Source: Phylloscopus collybita (lineage: Eukaryota; Chordata; Aves; Passeriformes; Phylloscopidae). Taken from it: 64,000 bases of DNA. The DNA lies in assembly GCA_027886175.1 (NCBI GenBank), contig JAJNNQ010000009.1:21859501-21923500 (forward strand), written 5' to 3'. A program made the position numbers and the translations under genes. Under the pieces are notes generated by a model that saw nothing but the letters and a program-made list of their open reading frames with translations, did not search any database and was not told the origin of the DNA. Of the stretch, positions 27,401 to 40,700 are shown in pieces; position 1 is the stretch's first letter, and the number at the start of each line of letters is the position of its first letter.

Positions 27401-30400
27401 AGTAACATACCATTACCATTAATGAAATAAACAACTGGCTGGTTGAGGTAATAATAGGTGCAAGTTAAAAAAACATAAACTGTCCTTATTTTCTTCTTCT
27501 GCAAAAATGGGTGATGGCTACACATATTTGAAGTACGATTTCTGGGTACTTGGATTTCCACAGGACACAGACCTGCAATCCTGCCCTCACCTAGCCTTAA
27601 GAAAGAGGTGATGTCACAGAAGCCAGTGTGAAACCTGATCTTGAGCACATTATAGAATTTCAGCTAAAAACAATGAAACCAAACAGAAAACACCAGTCAG
27701 CATAGAAAAAAAATTGGGAGTTATTGCTCTTCTTGAGAAGCTCGAGCAAAACCTCCTTTTGCACATGTCTCAAAACAGAGACAGGCATCTATCTGACAGA
27801 CTCCCCAAGGACTGTAACATTTAAACTCAGGCCAAATCTGCTTTCTTGAGGTTTAGCAGGAATTTAGCAACCTAGGAATCACTGCAGCTTTTTCCTTCTT
27901 CTCCACTGCAGTCTGTGCCTGTACCTGGTGTCCTCCTGCTAACAGCTAAGAAGGTTAGCTGGTTTTACAACTCTCCTTTCCAATTCCTTGTTATTGGTAA
28001 GGAACTTGAAAGTTCAGGTTTATACAAAAGAGGCAGGTTTCCAACCACCAAATTTCAGCTGGAATCATTCAGTACCAAAATCAGTTCCATACTTAAGTAA
28101 CTTTCTCCTAAGGCACACACACTAGATAAACAGTGGGTCACTCAGCAATAGCATAGTATTTTTCTTTTTGTCCTTTAGTAATAAAATAACCTGTACTGGG
28201 AAGATTTCCAGATGTTTTTGTTGACATGGAATGAGGAACTCTGATTCAAATCCACTTACATCTAAAAACTGACACAAAAAAATCAAAAATATTCTTTAGC
28301 TCTTCCCCTCTGCCCAACAGGCAACTGCTTCTCAGATGGGCTGCAGAAAAGAGCAGCCAGACTGGACCTGGGAGTGGCATATCTGTCCAGGGAGAGCAGC
28401 AGATAGTCTTCCACTTCTTCACATTGAAAGATCACTCTGTATGACAATAAATCCATCTATTTGAATTAGGGAATACAAATTCTAAGACTTCTGTCATTCT
28501 GGAGCACTCCTCCTGTATCCATTTTAGAAATGGCTGTATATTGCTATTGGACTGCAAACCTGTTTGTTGGGTGGAGTGAAAGGGAGTAAAAGCAGCAGCA
28601 TCAAAGTCAGTAGGAATCCAGTTGCTCTGGGAAAAGTAACTACAGACTCCACAATTCCTGCACTTTTAGACTGGAAGCACAGTTATGAACTCATGTGTGA
28701 GTGTACATATTATATATGTACAGAATTCATCATACAGAGCTGAGTGAACTGGTATCAGAACAAAACTGGTGACAGTTTTCATACTGCAGCTTCCTCTGGG
28801 CATGCACAGACATACAGACACGCCACATTCACATTATCAGACTGGGACCTCTGCCTTTAATTGTCTTTTAAACAGGAATCCCAGGATCCTACACAACCCT
28901 CCATTAAAATTCACCTCTTCTCCTGACTTCTTAAAGAAGAAAAAAATCATCCAATGTAACATCAATAATTAATAAGTACAGCATGGCCTTCTATTTTAGG
29001 GATATATTTTTCTCTTTCCTTCTAGAAAGTACATTAACAGTGTCTAACTTCAGTCCCTCAGACAGCCTACCAGTAAGCCTCATGCAACCCACCCCAAGAA
29101 CCTGGGCTGCTGGGATTTGTTTCCAAAGGGAGAGAAGGAGAACTTCATTTTTCATAAAGCTTCTAGGGGTCTTAGCCTGGAAATAGTTTTAAAACAAACA
29201 AACCTAGACAAAACAGCCTGACAACCATGGGGGACTCACATCACATAATGATGGCTAAAAACTCATTGAAGATGGGCTGGAGGAGAAGGCTGCTGTCAAA
29301 CCCCAAAGACACTTTTAGCATCTACCTTTCTCTGCACCCTATCTTCTTTGGCAGTAGTTTTTTGCTGAATCCACAGAAAGAAGCATCAAACACATTAATT
29401 CACTTACTGCTCTAGAGGGCCAAAAGGAAAATTGCATCACTTAGATGGTTTTACCTTCCCCAACTTTTTTGAAGGTCAGGAAGAAGCATTTTTTTTCACA
29501 ATTAGTGGATAAAACACTGAAACGCACATGGCACATGGTTTATGAACCCTGACAAGTCAAAAAAACCTGAAAAGATTTGGTGCTCCACTATTGGCAGGAG
29601 GGGTTCCTCTCTTCCCCTTCCAGGTTAAAAAGCATATTCTGAATACCCTCCTGGAAAGGGCAGGTGGAGGCCTCAGGTCCTCCTGGGACATGGGCACCTG
29701 TCATTTGCTCCCTGCTCCCCACAAAGACTGCCCAGAGGTCACTGCAGAAGAAACTGTGAGGAAGGAAATCCCCAGTATTTATGAAGGATACTAAGGTCTC
29801 CTTCATTTTAGTGGTTCTATTATTTAAAAATATCTAAAGCCAATACTGAAATGTGGTTTTTGTTCTTCCTTTAAACGTTTTGATTGGTGGCACATGTGGT
29901 GGGACTAAAACATTTATGCCTCTCTGGCCCAAAACCATATTTTCATTTTAACAAATCCTCCTCTCACCACTGCTCTCAAAACACTTATGCAGACCTTCAT
30001 ATTGCCAGTGACTGCTCCCAAACACCAGGGTATTACTTCAGTCCTCTGGCTGCATGCCTTACTGCTTTCCTCAAGTCTTACTGTTTGCTGAACTGTGCTG
30101 CACAGACACCAAATCAGAAGAAAGCAAAGCACTGGGTGACACTGAAGCAGAATTCATCTCCAGCCCTGAAGTGGTTGACATCTCCCAGTGCACAGGATTG
30201 GCTTCAGCTCACATGGTCCTGTCATATTGTGCACTCCAAAAAGCCCACTTGGAATTGTGTTCTGCCACTATAGTCACACAGAAATCATACTACCTTACCA
30301 TTAAAAACTTCTGTGGAAATACCCTACACTTACAGCATGAGAGAATTGGTATTTTCACTAGTGAGTAATTCAGCTTCCTAAGGGCAAACCAGACAGCCAG

Positions 30401-32462
30401 GGCAAAGAGCTGCTCCAGAGAGATGTGCTGCTCTGGTGTGAGGTCTCAGCACACATGCATCCAATGTGCAAAAGCCACTGGAATAGGGACAGCTTAGAAA
30501 CACCCACAACACAGCTCCCACACTTCAGGGTCCTGCCTGAAACAGGTTTGCAGTGTGCTGAGCATAGTCCCAGCAGTACAATGAAGCCTTTTATCCCCCT
30601 TTCTGTCCCTAAGTCCACTCCTCTCCAGCTTTCAGTATCACTGCAATCATGACTCACAACAAGAACCAGACAATTCCTGCTAGTACAAAACTGTCTGAAC
30701 AAACATCTGGGCTGAGGCTCACAGTCTCTAGGATATTATGCCAAAAGCACAGCACAATCAACACGGGTACGTTATCATTCAACAGCAGCTCTTCAATCAA
30801 GTACCACTGCAGCATGTTCTTCTCCCAGCGGATGGCAATCAAACCATATTTTCTGTATCCTCATCTATCCCGACCCAAATTTTAGAGCTTGCAAAAGCCC
30901 AATACACAATTTGATGATAGCACTTCAGCAGCAAAACAAGCATGCTTCGAAAACACTTAAGCAGCTGAGTTAAAAAGAATTTTAGAAACCTTAAAAGTGG
31001 AAACAAAAACTTGAATCAATATTTGAAAACAAAGCAGTCTGGAATTTCTCTCAAAAAATCTTTTTCTTAGCACAAGGGGGTGGAGCATGGCTAGCTGAAC
31101 AATTTTGCAATATATTTTAGGAATAACTTTCACACAGACATCATATTTTAAAGAAGGAATTGAAAGCTAATATATGTGACAGAGACCAACCATGAGGGTT
31201 AGAAGAAACTAGAGATGCTCTTCCATAAGCTGTTTAGGGAGAAAAAGATCTCCAAATGATGAGACTTCTTAGCAGACACACCATACTTGAGACCAGGTTT
31301 TATCTGTCACTTACAGACCTGTGGGTGATGAGTATTCAGGTCACACACACACCTCTTCTGCAGCAACCCACAGCACAACTATTCATGTGATAAACACCCA
31401 CGTCACAGCAGAAGCCAGAGGCAATGAATAATGCAGGAGATCCAGTCACTCTACCACATAGCATACCCATGGGATATGGAGGCAGCATTTTAGCTTAAGT
31501 CATCCTTCCCCCTCCAGGGCAAAAGCATGCTCTTTAGTAATTCTCTCTCCACCTCAGGTTCTGCATATACATTACCAAGTCAAACCCAGCAAACCAGGAC
31601 GAGTAGTTACAGAAGAAATAGGGACACAGAAATGCAATACACCCTCTCAGAAGATCACATGAAAATATTACATCATTTGCTCAGCTCAAGAGCTCCACGA
31701 ACCAGGAATAGTTTCCCAAGAAGGAAGTCCTTTGTTGACACTTCCCGAGAGATGTACTTTCTCACCATTAGGACAATAATTTCCCAAAGTATTAGCTAAA
31801 CTAGGATAAATTAAAACGGAGCCACACTCTGCCTTCGCTTATAACTCTGTGTGAATGAAGACAGGTTATTAAATGCACACTGCAAAGCTGAAAGAAAATC
31901 TGTATTTGCAAGTCACCTTCTTTTTAAAAAGGCATTATCACCTACGCTTTAGGCACAAATTCTCCCAATAACTCACTTAAGTTATGTTCCTATTCTGAAT
32001 AACATTATCACTGTATAATTCTCCACAACCCTTCTTGATATTCTTCAGTACTTTCCACAGGTTATGCTGCACTCAACAAAGTGCTCCCTCTTAGAGCATC
32101 CTTGAGGCCCACCTCACCAGGGCAAGGCAGAGAGAACAGATATGACACAAGGCACTTGGCAATGCCAGCTTGGCTTCTCTGGCACACTCTGCCTTTCAGC
32201 ATCCTGCTTAGTCAGCCACTCTGCCAGCACGCCTGGCCCTCACTCAGCTTTTGCCTTAGCTGGGCATGCACTCACACTGCAGATTTAATGTGCCATTGGA
32301 AGGGCACATTTCTGTCTCACATCTGGGCTGTTGCACGCTATTTCTTTTACATTATTTTCATATATCCAAGCGAATCTGTATAGTAAATCTGATATAGCAA
32401 GAGATCACAATGCATTCATTAATGCCCAGGAAGACTCTCAGACTGCACGCCTAAAATGACTG
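15426..32462 (-). other. APBB2: APBB2 5' intron, central part
   Basis: Seventeen kilobases of AT-rich intron. Low-complexity items are a T/G-rich run at 17926-17988, A-runs at 20146-20158 and 21885-21907 (23 A, then an A/C tail), an A/C-rich run at about 23805-23840, and imperfect tandem copies of TTTTCAATAATA (26278-26302) and of an 18-bp unit (26336-26372). The many ORFs of 60-150 codons lack codon-use or motif support. I recognise no gene or complete transposon here. Confidence 0.65.
21885..21926. repeat. A23 homopolymer with A/C-rich tail
   Basis: An uninterrupted run of 23 A at 21885-21907 is followed by CCACCAAAACCCAAACC. It may be the tail of a retroposed sequence, but nothing recognisable precedes it and no flanking duplication was found, so I call it a simple repeat. 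Confidence 0.7.
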
Positions 32463-32655
32463 CACCAAAGAAAACAAAAAAAAAACCCCAAAAAACCCAC
32501 ACAACAACAACAAAAAACAAACAAACAAAACAAAAAAACCAAACAAACAAAAACACAAAAAACCAAACCAAAACAACAACAACAAAACAAAAAACCAAAA
32601 AAAAACAAAAAAAAAAACCACAAAAAACCCACAAAGAAACCACACAACCCAAACA
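32463..32655. repeat. 190-bp A/C-only low-complexity tract
   Basis: Nearly 190 bp on the plus strand contain almost only A and C (units like CAACAACAA, AAACAAACAAAC, AAAAACCAAAC) with hardly any G or T. ORFs read through it on both strands only because stop codons cannot form. Expanded, interrupted A/C microsatellite is the simplest reading. Confidence 0.85.
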
Positions 32656-34243
32656 GAATAAAGACTCATGTCTCTCTCCAGTTTCAGTCATAATCAATTT
32701 TAATGATGCTGTTACAAGACTTCATAATTTCGGCTTCAAAGCTAGCTAAAAGACAATAAAGAATGTCTATCTTCAACAACATGTACTAACAGAAATCATA
32801 CTGATTCTGCACACCAGGGCAACATATTCAAAACTTTTTTGCCTATATGTGCTGTGTTGTAAAAAGGGATCATCTCATCTACCTTATAAGCCTCTCTGTC
32901 ACTCTGGTTTGCTGTAGGACAAAATCAAAAAAAATATTACAGCACTTTTTTGCCCCACACTAGAAGACCTTATGCAAGCCCATGAAAGGTTTGGAATAGA
33001 CCATTGCATACATGCTTAACAGAATTAAGGTAGAACCATTATTAGAAGTAGCTATCAAACCTGTTCTATCTCCATCACCTCAAATATAACAGCTGTTGGG
33101 GTTTGGGGGCTTTTGGGTTGGCTTTTTGTTTGGTTTGTTTGTTTCTTTAACAAAACAGGGTCAGATAATACTTGGAATTATTTCTTGCTCAAAAGAACTG
33201 GTGGTCAACAGAAAAAAAAAGTCTTTGGTTAGCTTTTTCTTTTATTAATCATCATTGCTGGTGAGCTGATTCACTATCTAGGGCTGATCTCTTAAGGAAG
33301 TAAAAATATTTTATAAGTTTTTTTTTTCGCTTAACACTACAGTTCTAGTGCTATGCAGTATTTTCTTAATTCGCTATCTCTGATAGGGAGCTCTATTAAT
33401 GGTGCAATCACCTGATGAAAAGAATGAGATTAATTTTCCATTCATCTTCAAAAAACATGCTCACATTTTTCCTACTGTCTTAAAATCTGTAATGAGGCTA
33501 AAATCTACCTTTTCTTCTTTTTACTTTCTTTTTTTTTTTTTTCCCCAATCAACTTGAGGCCTCTGACAGAAAAGACACTGCAGTTTCTCCTGAGAAAATT
33601 ATAATTAACTATTCTAGAGACAACAGGAAAAAATACTTTTTCCAGGGAAGAGAAATTGGGAAGATAGAAGATACAAACTTTTCAACTACAGAAAGGTCCA
33701 GAGAACTACTATCTAACGAAAAAACTCAAAGCATGGCTGTTACATGACAAGAAATTACGCACTTAATTCCAGAGAAGTAGGTCCTGGTATCATACATTTG
33801 CTTCCTGCATGGACTAATGAGTTCCCATTCTTCTTAGTACGACTCAAACTGCAGAACAATGTTAACTATGCCTTACCCAAAGTTATACAAAGTTTTTCCT
33901 TTACCATCCTTTGGCTTCAAGGGTTTATTCCTCTAAGCTTAGCCATATTTTACCCTGCAACATGCAAGCATATTCTTAATTAATTTGAAAAATCTTTTAC
34001 AACAATTGCAGACAAACCATCAGATCCAAACAACCGCACGCCCTAAAAGGCATTTCTCAGTAACAACTTCTGCTCATGTATGATGGCACCTCCAAGAGCT
34101 ACAATGCATGCTCGTAAGTCTGATGTGGTATTTACTCACAAAATAAAAAAATAAGAACCCAGTACTGATTAGGAAGCTTTTCCAAAAGACAACCACTTAA
34201 AGTGGTTTATTTAACAGAAGAGCGATAGTAATACTGCAGAACA

Positions 34244-34329
34244 ATTGTTTCCAATTTACCCACCTGGGAAGCCGGTTATTCCCAGAGCTACGGAGGGAGA
34301 ACCAGCAGCTTCAAGACTTCCTGTCCAGG
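34244..34329. repeat. 86-bp dispersed duplication, copy 1
   Basis: ATTGTTTCCAATTTACCCAC through CTTCCTGTCCAGG is repeated 1603 bp downstream at 35847-35932 with the same length and only two differences, both C in this copy and T in the other. Both C are in CpG here (GCCGG, TACGG), so this copy looks ancestral. On the minus strand it carries a donor-like CCCAG|GTGGGTAAAT. Confidence 0.85.
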
Positions 34330-35846
34330 ATTGCTAGATTGCTTTGCCCAAAATGTATTAATTTATGTTCTTTCCCAGGTCTCCAGTCTTAAGGTTTTAA
34401 AGACCCAGATTTTTATTAACAAGCATTGTGTTTGTATCTTTTTTCAATAAACTCATTTACAAAACACATGAGAAGCATCTATGTCTGTATTAAGTCAAAA
34501 CAGTTTTAAATTAATTTCGTCTTGAATTGAAAGGAAATTTTCCTACAGGACATCATCACACACTTAATTAAGCAGCCAAATGGTTATATTTATGCATCAT
34601 GTCAATACTAAAAAGCCAAACCACAGAAATTAAGATTTCACTGCAACACTGCAGAATCTTCAGTAAAGTATAGCCTGTACACTGCTAAACCACTTCCATT
34701 GAAAGACAGGAATGCCATCTCAGAGCAGACCTGATTTAAGCAGCTGTTACCAGATGCTCCAAAAGGAAGCAATAAAATTCCCTAATAATTCTTAACTAAT
34801 AATATTGCCTTGCTGTAGCTCACTTAGATCCCTATCATTTCTGGCTATGCATTAAAACCTTGTGTCACCCCTTTGTTTTATTTAAGGCCTCAGTTCCAGA
34901 GTGAATTACGTTGATTTTTTTCCAATTTAGAACCATCCATTTTTTCCAATGCAGAACCATCTATGTCAGTAAGAAACCAAGGGACATCATATATAACCAC
35001 AGTGAGAGGAATCTCATCTCTGAAAACTGTGTGCCCAAATTGATTTTAAGACAGAATAAGAAGCAGGGTTTTTTCCCCTCAAAGACTGCCCTGGATGTGC
35101 ACTGCAGTGCTTTTTCCTAGCATCCCGATTTCAAGAATGCCAGCTATGTTTAACATTTTGCTTGAAGGTACTGCAGGAATGGAGGGTCAGCAGCAGCCAC
35201 AGGTGGTCAAATTTACTCAAAACAGTTAAGTTAATCAGTACAGCAAAAAAATGTAACCTCTTGAAGAGAGACAGCAGGACTGGATAGCTTCCAAAATGAG
35301 TACTGACAAAGACTAGAAGCTGGCTTGGACGGGAGAGTTCTGGGGCCGTCTATGTATTGAGCCTCTCTGGCTAAGCTGTGACAAAAGATGTAAAGTATTA
35401 TGAAATCAAAAAGAAGGTGCTCTACAACAAGAAGGAAAGCATAAAACAGAAAAAAATTTAACTGAAATGCCGAAAAAGGTTTTGAGGAGGCCTCCAGTAA
35501 ATCAAAGGAAATTTAGCGACTGAACTTAGATTGAGATCTGTGCCAGAACTGAAAAATAATATTCAAAAGTCATTGTAGTTTAAACGTAATTTTCCTCATA
35601 GGTCACCTCCAAGCGGAACTTGTTAGTGTTCAAGTGCAGAATTACAGCTCTACGAAACAAAATCACTGACCAGTCACACACCACAGTTGAACACAGCTGA
35701 AATGGGACCATCTGAAAGTCAAAACCATTAAAATTTTCCATCAGACCCTTCAAAACCTAAATGGTGCCAGAAGCAGCTAGAAAGCAGTATGTGAAGTAAG
35801 CATCTACAATCTGCTGAAGCCACAAATGGCAAGAACAAAAACTCCC

Positions 35847-35932
35847 ATTGTTTCCAATTTACCCACCTGGGAAGCTGGTTATTCCCAGAGCTATGGAGGG
35901 AGAACCAGCAGCTTCAAGACTTCCTGTCCAGG
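35847..35932. repeat. 86-bp dispersed duplication, copy 2
   Basis: Direct copy of 34244-34329 with two C-to-T changes at former CpG sites and no indels. Flanks are unrelated, so the duplicated unit itself is only about 86 bp. No transposon ends are visible. Confidence 0.85.
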
Positions 35933-36983
35933 GTAGGAGCGTGTATGTGTGTATACATATGCATAAATATGCATGTGAATGGACACAGGCACACATTTCA
36001 CATGCCTGCAAGACCAGCTAACTCAATTTAAAATTAATTTATCCCATAGTTAAAAGCAACAGTAAAATGTAGTATTTTAATTAAGCTCAGTATAAATTTG
36101 AAATATTCAAAAACAAGAGCTGGAACAGTCTTTAGCTTCATTCAGGCAGAACTTCAATAAGAACACAGCCCTGGACAAAACAAGTAAAAATCCATGTATG
36201 AACAGGCAGTGCTCACAAGGAATCATTTCATGTACTGCAGAAAGTAAAAGTCAGAGTTGTTGTTCCACAGCCAGCAGAGTGAGAGTAACTGTACAGTTTT
36301 ACATCTATACTGATTTAAGCTGACTATCCTTTTCAGCAGCACTTAGCCTTTAGACTGGCTCCACCTCCTCATCACAGAGGATGCATCTTTTTTGAGGGAT
36401 TAGTTTTCAGCTGGGTCCCCAAATTAATCAGACTGGACAGGGAGACAGAAGAATGCCAGGGATGAAGAAATGGCATGTTGTAATAACTTGAAGAAGATGG
36501 ACTGACATCTCTGAGCAGTTGCTGTTAACAGCTTTTAAGACATTAATTTTGGAGCAGTCCAATGTGATGTGAAATCATGCTCATAATCTTTCACCATGCC
36601 TTTAAATTTTGTTGAAAGATGTCACATCTGGCACATGTGACAGGCCAGGAGTGCTGCCAGCACTAATAGTTTGGATGACACAAGCAACCAGTGTGCTCAA
36701 CTCTTCCCTGCCCACTCTGTTTTTTCAGTATTGTTTAAAAATAGAAGGGTGAAAAAAAAATAAAAAAGGCGTTTAATTGGGGTAACATCAGAAGCTTACA
36801 GAAATCCACAATCCTGATCTAACTTCAGCACAGTCAAATAGATCATCCTCATTCTCTGAAGGAGGATGAATAGCTGGCACAGGGACAGACCTGCTCCCTG
36901 TGACCTGGGAAAGAAAAGGAAGGGTGACCCCAGCATCGGTCATGCAAAAGCCCCCTCCAAGGATCTAGAAGTTTCTGACATTT

Positions 36984-36988
36984 GCTAC
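36984..36988. repeat. ERV target-site duplication, left copy (GCTAC)
   Basis: GCTAC immediately before the TGTC start of the LTR matches GCTAC directly after the other LTR at 43435-43439. A 5-bp duplication marks integrase-mediated insertion. The empty site would read TTTGCTACCCACAG. Confidence 0.93.
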
Positions 36989-37655
36989 TGTCTTGGTTTG
37001 GAAAGACAGGTATCTGCCAGGGAAACTGAGGTTCCCCTAGGATGGAGAATACCAACCCCTCGCACCCCGACGAATTATAATTTTGCAATCAAGGGCTCTC
37101 AGGCGAAGATGTTGGGAATAGGAATAACAGTTCTTTACTAGGAGGTTTAACAATACAAATATGATAGGAAACAAAACCACCCAACCAAACAAACAAATAA
37201 ACAAATAAACAATAATTTTAGAAGAAAACCCTGACAAAGTCAGAGTTTCAATCTGACCCTGTGATTCAGGATGTTGATAACAGTCCAAACGTAAACAGTC
37301 CAAACACTTCTGGAGTGGCAGACGTGATCCTGTTGGAGCAGAGATGATTCTGCGAAGAAACCGGTTCAGGGACGGCCAGGAGGGAGACAGGATGACGAGC
37401 ACAGGAGACGAAGAAGCTCTTCCCACACCGCAGCGAAGGAAGCGCCGCGCACCCCGCTCCTGCAGCAGAGCAGCACCGACCCCACCCGGCCACCTCCCCT
37501 CCCCCCCACCCCCCACCGCCAGGGCATGAGATGTATAGAAATGCAAATGCACCGCACAGGCTGGGGAAGGTAACAATGGCCTATCAAGGTGGGTCATCAG
37601 GCCCCAAAACAGATGTAAATAGAATACACAAAACCCAGCTCCACAACCCAGGACA
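36989..37655 (-). repeat. ERV 3' LTR (667 bp)
   Basis: It begins TGTCTTGG and ends AGGACA on the plus strand (short inverted repeat TGTC..GACA). In ERV sense the upstream part holds an octamer site ATTTGCAT (plus 37541-37548 as ATGCAAAT), a G-rich block (37481-37520) and a CpG-rich segment. A direct repeat TTTGGACTGTT follows (plus about 37277-37304). An AGTAAA polyadenylation variant lies at plus 37134-37139. No strong TATA box is evident; TCTATACATCTC beside the octamer is the best candidate. I found no difference from the other LTR. Confidence 0.95.
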
Positions 37656-37669
37656 ACGTTCCACCCCTT
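37656..37669 (-). promoter_or_regulatory. Polypurine tract of the ERV
   Basis: On the minus strand AAGGGGTGGAACGT abuts the 3' LTR. Its purine-rich core AAGGGGTGGAA is in the expected place to prime plus-strand DNA synthesis. It is interrupted by a T and is followed by CGT before the LTR, so it is a slightly imperfect tract. Confidence 0.7.
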
Positions 37670-37734
37670 ATTCTATTACCATCTGTATCATACCTAAATT
37701 AATAAACTCCACTATACAGAATGAACCCTCACAC

Positions 37735-40700
37735 TCAGTTCTCACTTAGGATTAGGTTTTCCTGTGGTACACAACTGGTTTTCCCATCTTTCTGCATCAC
37801 CCACCAAGTGTTACCAGGTCCTTGAGCAAAAACAATCCCACGGGTGGGTTCACCTTTGCCCAAGGTGGGGTTTACCCAAACAGTCTTTCCTAAGATACCT
37901 CTCATATGTACTACAGGGACTTTGTCTCCATCCACTGTGTGCAAAGGGGTAGACTGGGCAGGACCAGCTCGATTAATAGACCCTCGGGTGTTGACCATCC
38001 AGGTGGCCTTTGCTAAGTTCACTTCCCAATTTCTGAAGGTCCCCCCGCCAAGTGCTTTCAGGGTGGTCTTAAGCAGTCCATTGCACCGTTCAACTTTCCC
38101 GGCAGCTGGTGCATGATAAGGGATGTGATATATCCATTCAATGCCGTGTTCCTTAGCCCAGGTGTTTATGAGGCTGTTCTTGAAATGAGTCCCGTTGTCC
38201 GACTCAATTCTCTCAGGGGTGCCATGTCTCCACAGGACTTGTTTTTCCAGGCCCAGGATGGTGTTCCGGGCGGTGGCATGAGGCACAGGATAGGTCTCCA
38301 GCCACCCAGTGGTGGCTTCCACCATGGTCAGCACGTAGCGCTTGCCTTGGCGGGTTTGGGGCAGTGTGATGTAATCAATCTGCCAGGCCTCCCCATACTT
38401 GTACTTGGACCACCGTCCACCGTACCAGAGGGGCTTCACCCGCTTGGCCTGCTTGATGGCAGCACACGTCTCACAGTCGTGGATAACCTGTGAAATACTG
38501 TTCATGGTTAGATCCACCCCTCGGTCTCGTGCCCACTTATAGGTGGCATCTCTGCCCTGATGACCTGAAGCATCATGGGCCCACCGAGCTAGGAACAACT
38601 CTCCCTTGTGTTGCCAATCCAAGTCTACCTTGGATACCTTTATCCTCGCAGCTTGATCTACTTGCTCGTTGTTCCGGTGCTCCTCATTAGCCCGACTCTT
38701 GGGGACATGGGCATCCACATGACGGACTTTCACAGGTAGTTTCCCTACCCTGATGGCAATGTCCTTCCACTCATCAGCAGCCCAGATTGGTTTTCCCCTA
38801 CGCTGCCAGTTGGCTTTTTTCCACCTTTCCAGCCAGCCCCACAGAGCATTAGCCACCATCCACGAATCAGTGTAGAGGTAGAGCTTCGGCCACTTCTCTC
38901 TTTCAGCAATGTCCAGGGCCAATTGAACAGCTTTGAGTTCAGCAAGCTGGCTTGACCCACCTTCTCCTTCAGTGGCGTGTGCAACTTGTCTTGTGGGGCT
39001 CCATACGGCTGCTTTCCACTTCCGGTTCATCCCTACGATGCGACAGGAACCATCAGTGAAAAGAGCGTAGCGTGTTTCTTCTGCTGGCAGTTGGTTGTAT
39101 GGTGGAGCTTCTTCAGCCCGGGTTACTTGTTCTTCTTCGTCAGTGAGACTGAAGTTCTCAGCTTCTGGCCAGTTGGTGATTACTTCCAAAATCCCAGGGC
39201 GATTCGGGTTACCAATACGGGCGCGCTGAGTGATGAGGGCGATCCATTTGCTCCATGTAGCATCGGTGGCATGGTGGGTGGAGGGAACCTTTCCTTTAAA
39301 CATCCACCCCAGCACCGGTAGTCGGGGTGCCAGGAGGAGTTGTGCTTCAGTGCCAATCACCTCTGAGGCAGCTTGAACTCCTTCGTAGGCGGCCAAGATC
39401 TCCTTCTCTGTGGGAGTGTAATTGGCTTCAGACCCTCTGTAGCTTCGGCTCCAGAATCCCAGTGGCCGGCCTCGAGTCTCACCTGGCACCTTCTGCCACA
39501 GGCTCCAGGACAGACCATGGCTCCCGGCTGCAGAGTAGAGCACGTTCTTTACCTCTGGTCCCGTCCTGACTGGGCCAAGGGCTACTGCATGTGCGATTTC
39601 CTGCTTGATCTGGGCAAAGGCGTGTTGCTGTTCAGGGCCCCAGTGGAAATCGTTCTTCTTGCGGGTAACCAGGTAGAGAGGGCTCACAATCTGACTGTAC
39701 TCAGGGATGTGCATCCTCCAAAAGCCTATGGCCCCTAGGAAAGCTTGTGTTTCCTTCTTGTTGGTTGGTGGGGACATGGCAGTGATCTTATTGATGACCT
39801 CAGTGGGAATCTGACGCCGTCCATCTTGCCACTTCACTCCCAGGAACTGGATCTCTTGGGCAGGTCCCTTGACTTTGCTCTTCTTGATGGCAAAACCGGC
39901 TTCCAGGAGAATTTGGATGATCTTCTCTCCTTTCTCAAAGACTTCCATTGCCGTGTTCCCCCACACAATGATGTCATCGATGTACTGTAGATGGTCCGGA
40001 GCCTCACCCTTTTCCAGTGCATCCTGGATCAGTCCATGGCAGATGGTGGGACTGTGCTTCCACCCCTGGGGCAGCCGATTCCAGGTGTACTGCACACCCC
40101 TCCAGGTGAAAGCAAACTGGGGTCTGCACTCTGCTGCCACAGGAATGGAGAAGAAGGCATTGGCAATGTCAATGGTCGCGTACCACTTTGCTGCCTTGGA
40201 CTCCAGCTCATACTGCAACTCCAACATGTCTGGCACAGCAGCGCTCAGTGGTGGCGTGACCTCATTCAGACCACGATAATCTACAGTCAGTCTCCATTCT
40301 CCACTGGACTTACGCACAGGCCAGATGGGGCTGTTAAAAGGTGAATGAGCCTTACTGACCACCCCTTGGCTCTCCAGTTTACGAATCATCTCATGGATCG
40401 GGGTCACAGAGTCTCTGTCAGTGCGGTATTGCCGACGGTGCACTGTTGCTGTGGCAATTGGTACCTGTTGTTCTTCAACTCTTAGCAGTCCCACAGCAGA
40501 AGGGTCATCTGAGAGACCAGGCAAGGTATTCAGTTGTTTGATCTCTTCCGTCTCTACAGCAGCTACTCCAAAAGCCCAACGATATCCTTTTGGGTCTTTG
40601 AAATATCCATTTCTGAGATAGTCTATGCCGAGGATGCACGGGGCCTCTGGGCCAGTCACAATGGGGTGTTTCTGCCACCCATTCCCAGTTAAACTCACTT

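Larger units (their letters stand above)
32656..36983 (-). other. APBB2: APBB2 5' intron left of the ERV
   Basis: AT-rich intron holding a T/G-rich stretch (33096-33155), a T-run (about 33527-33543), a 24-bp imperfect tandem pair at 34914-34963, one dispersed 86-bp duplication described separately, and a TG/CA-rich stretch at about 35938-36005. No gene seen. Confidence 0.65.

Noticed and set aside
37656..37734. Search for a remnant env between pol and the 3' LTR
   Set aside because: Only 79 bp are present, with no ORF; env is absent rather than degraded here.
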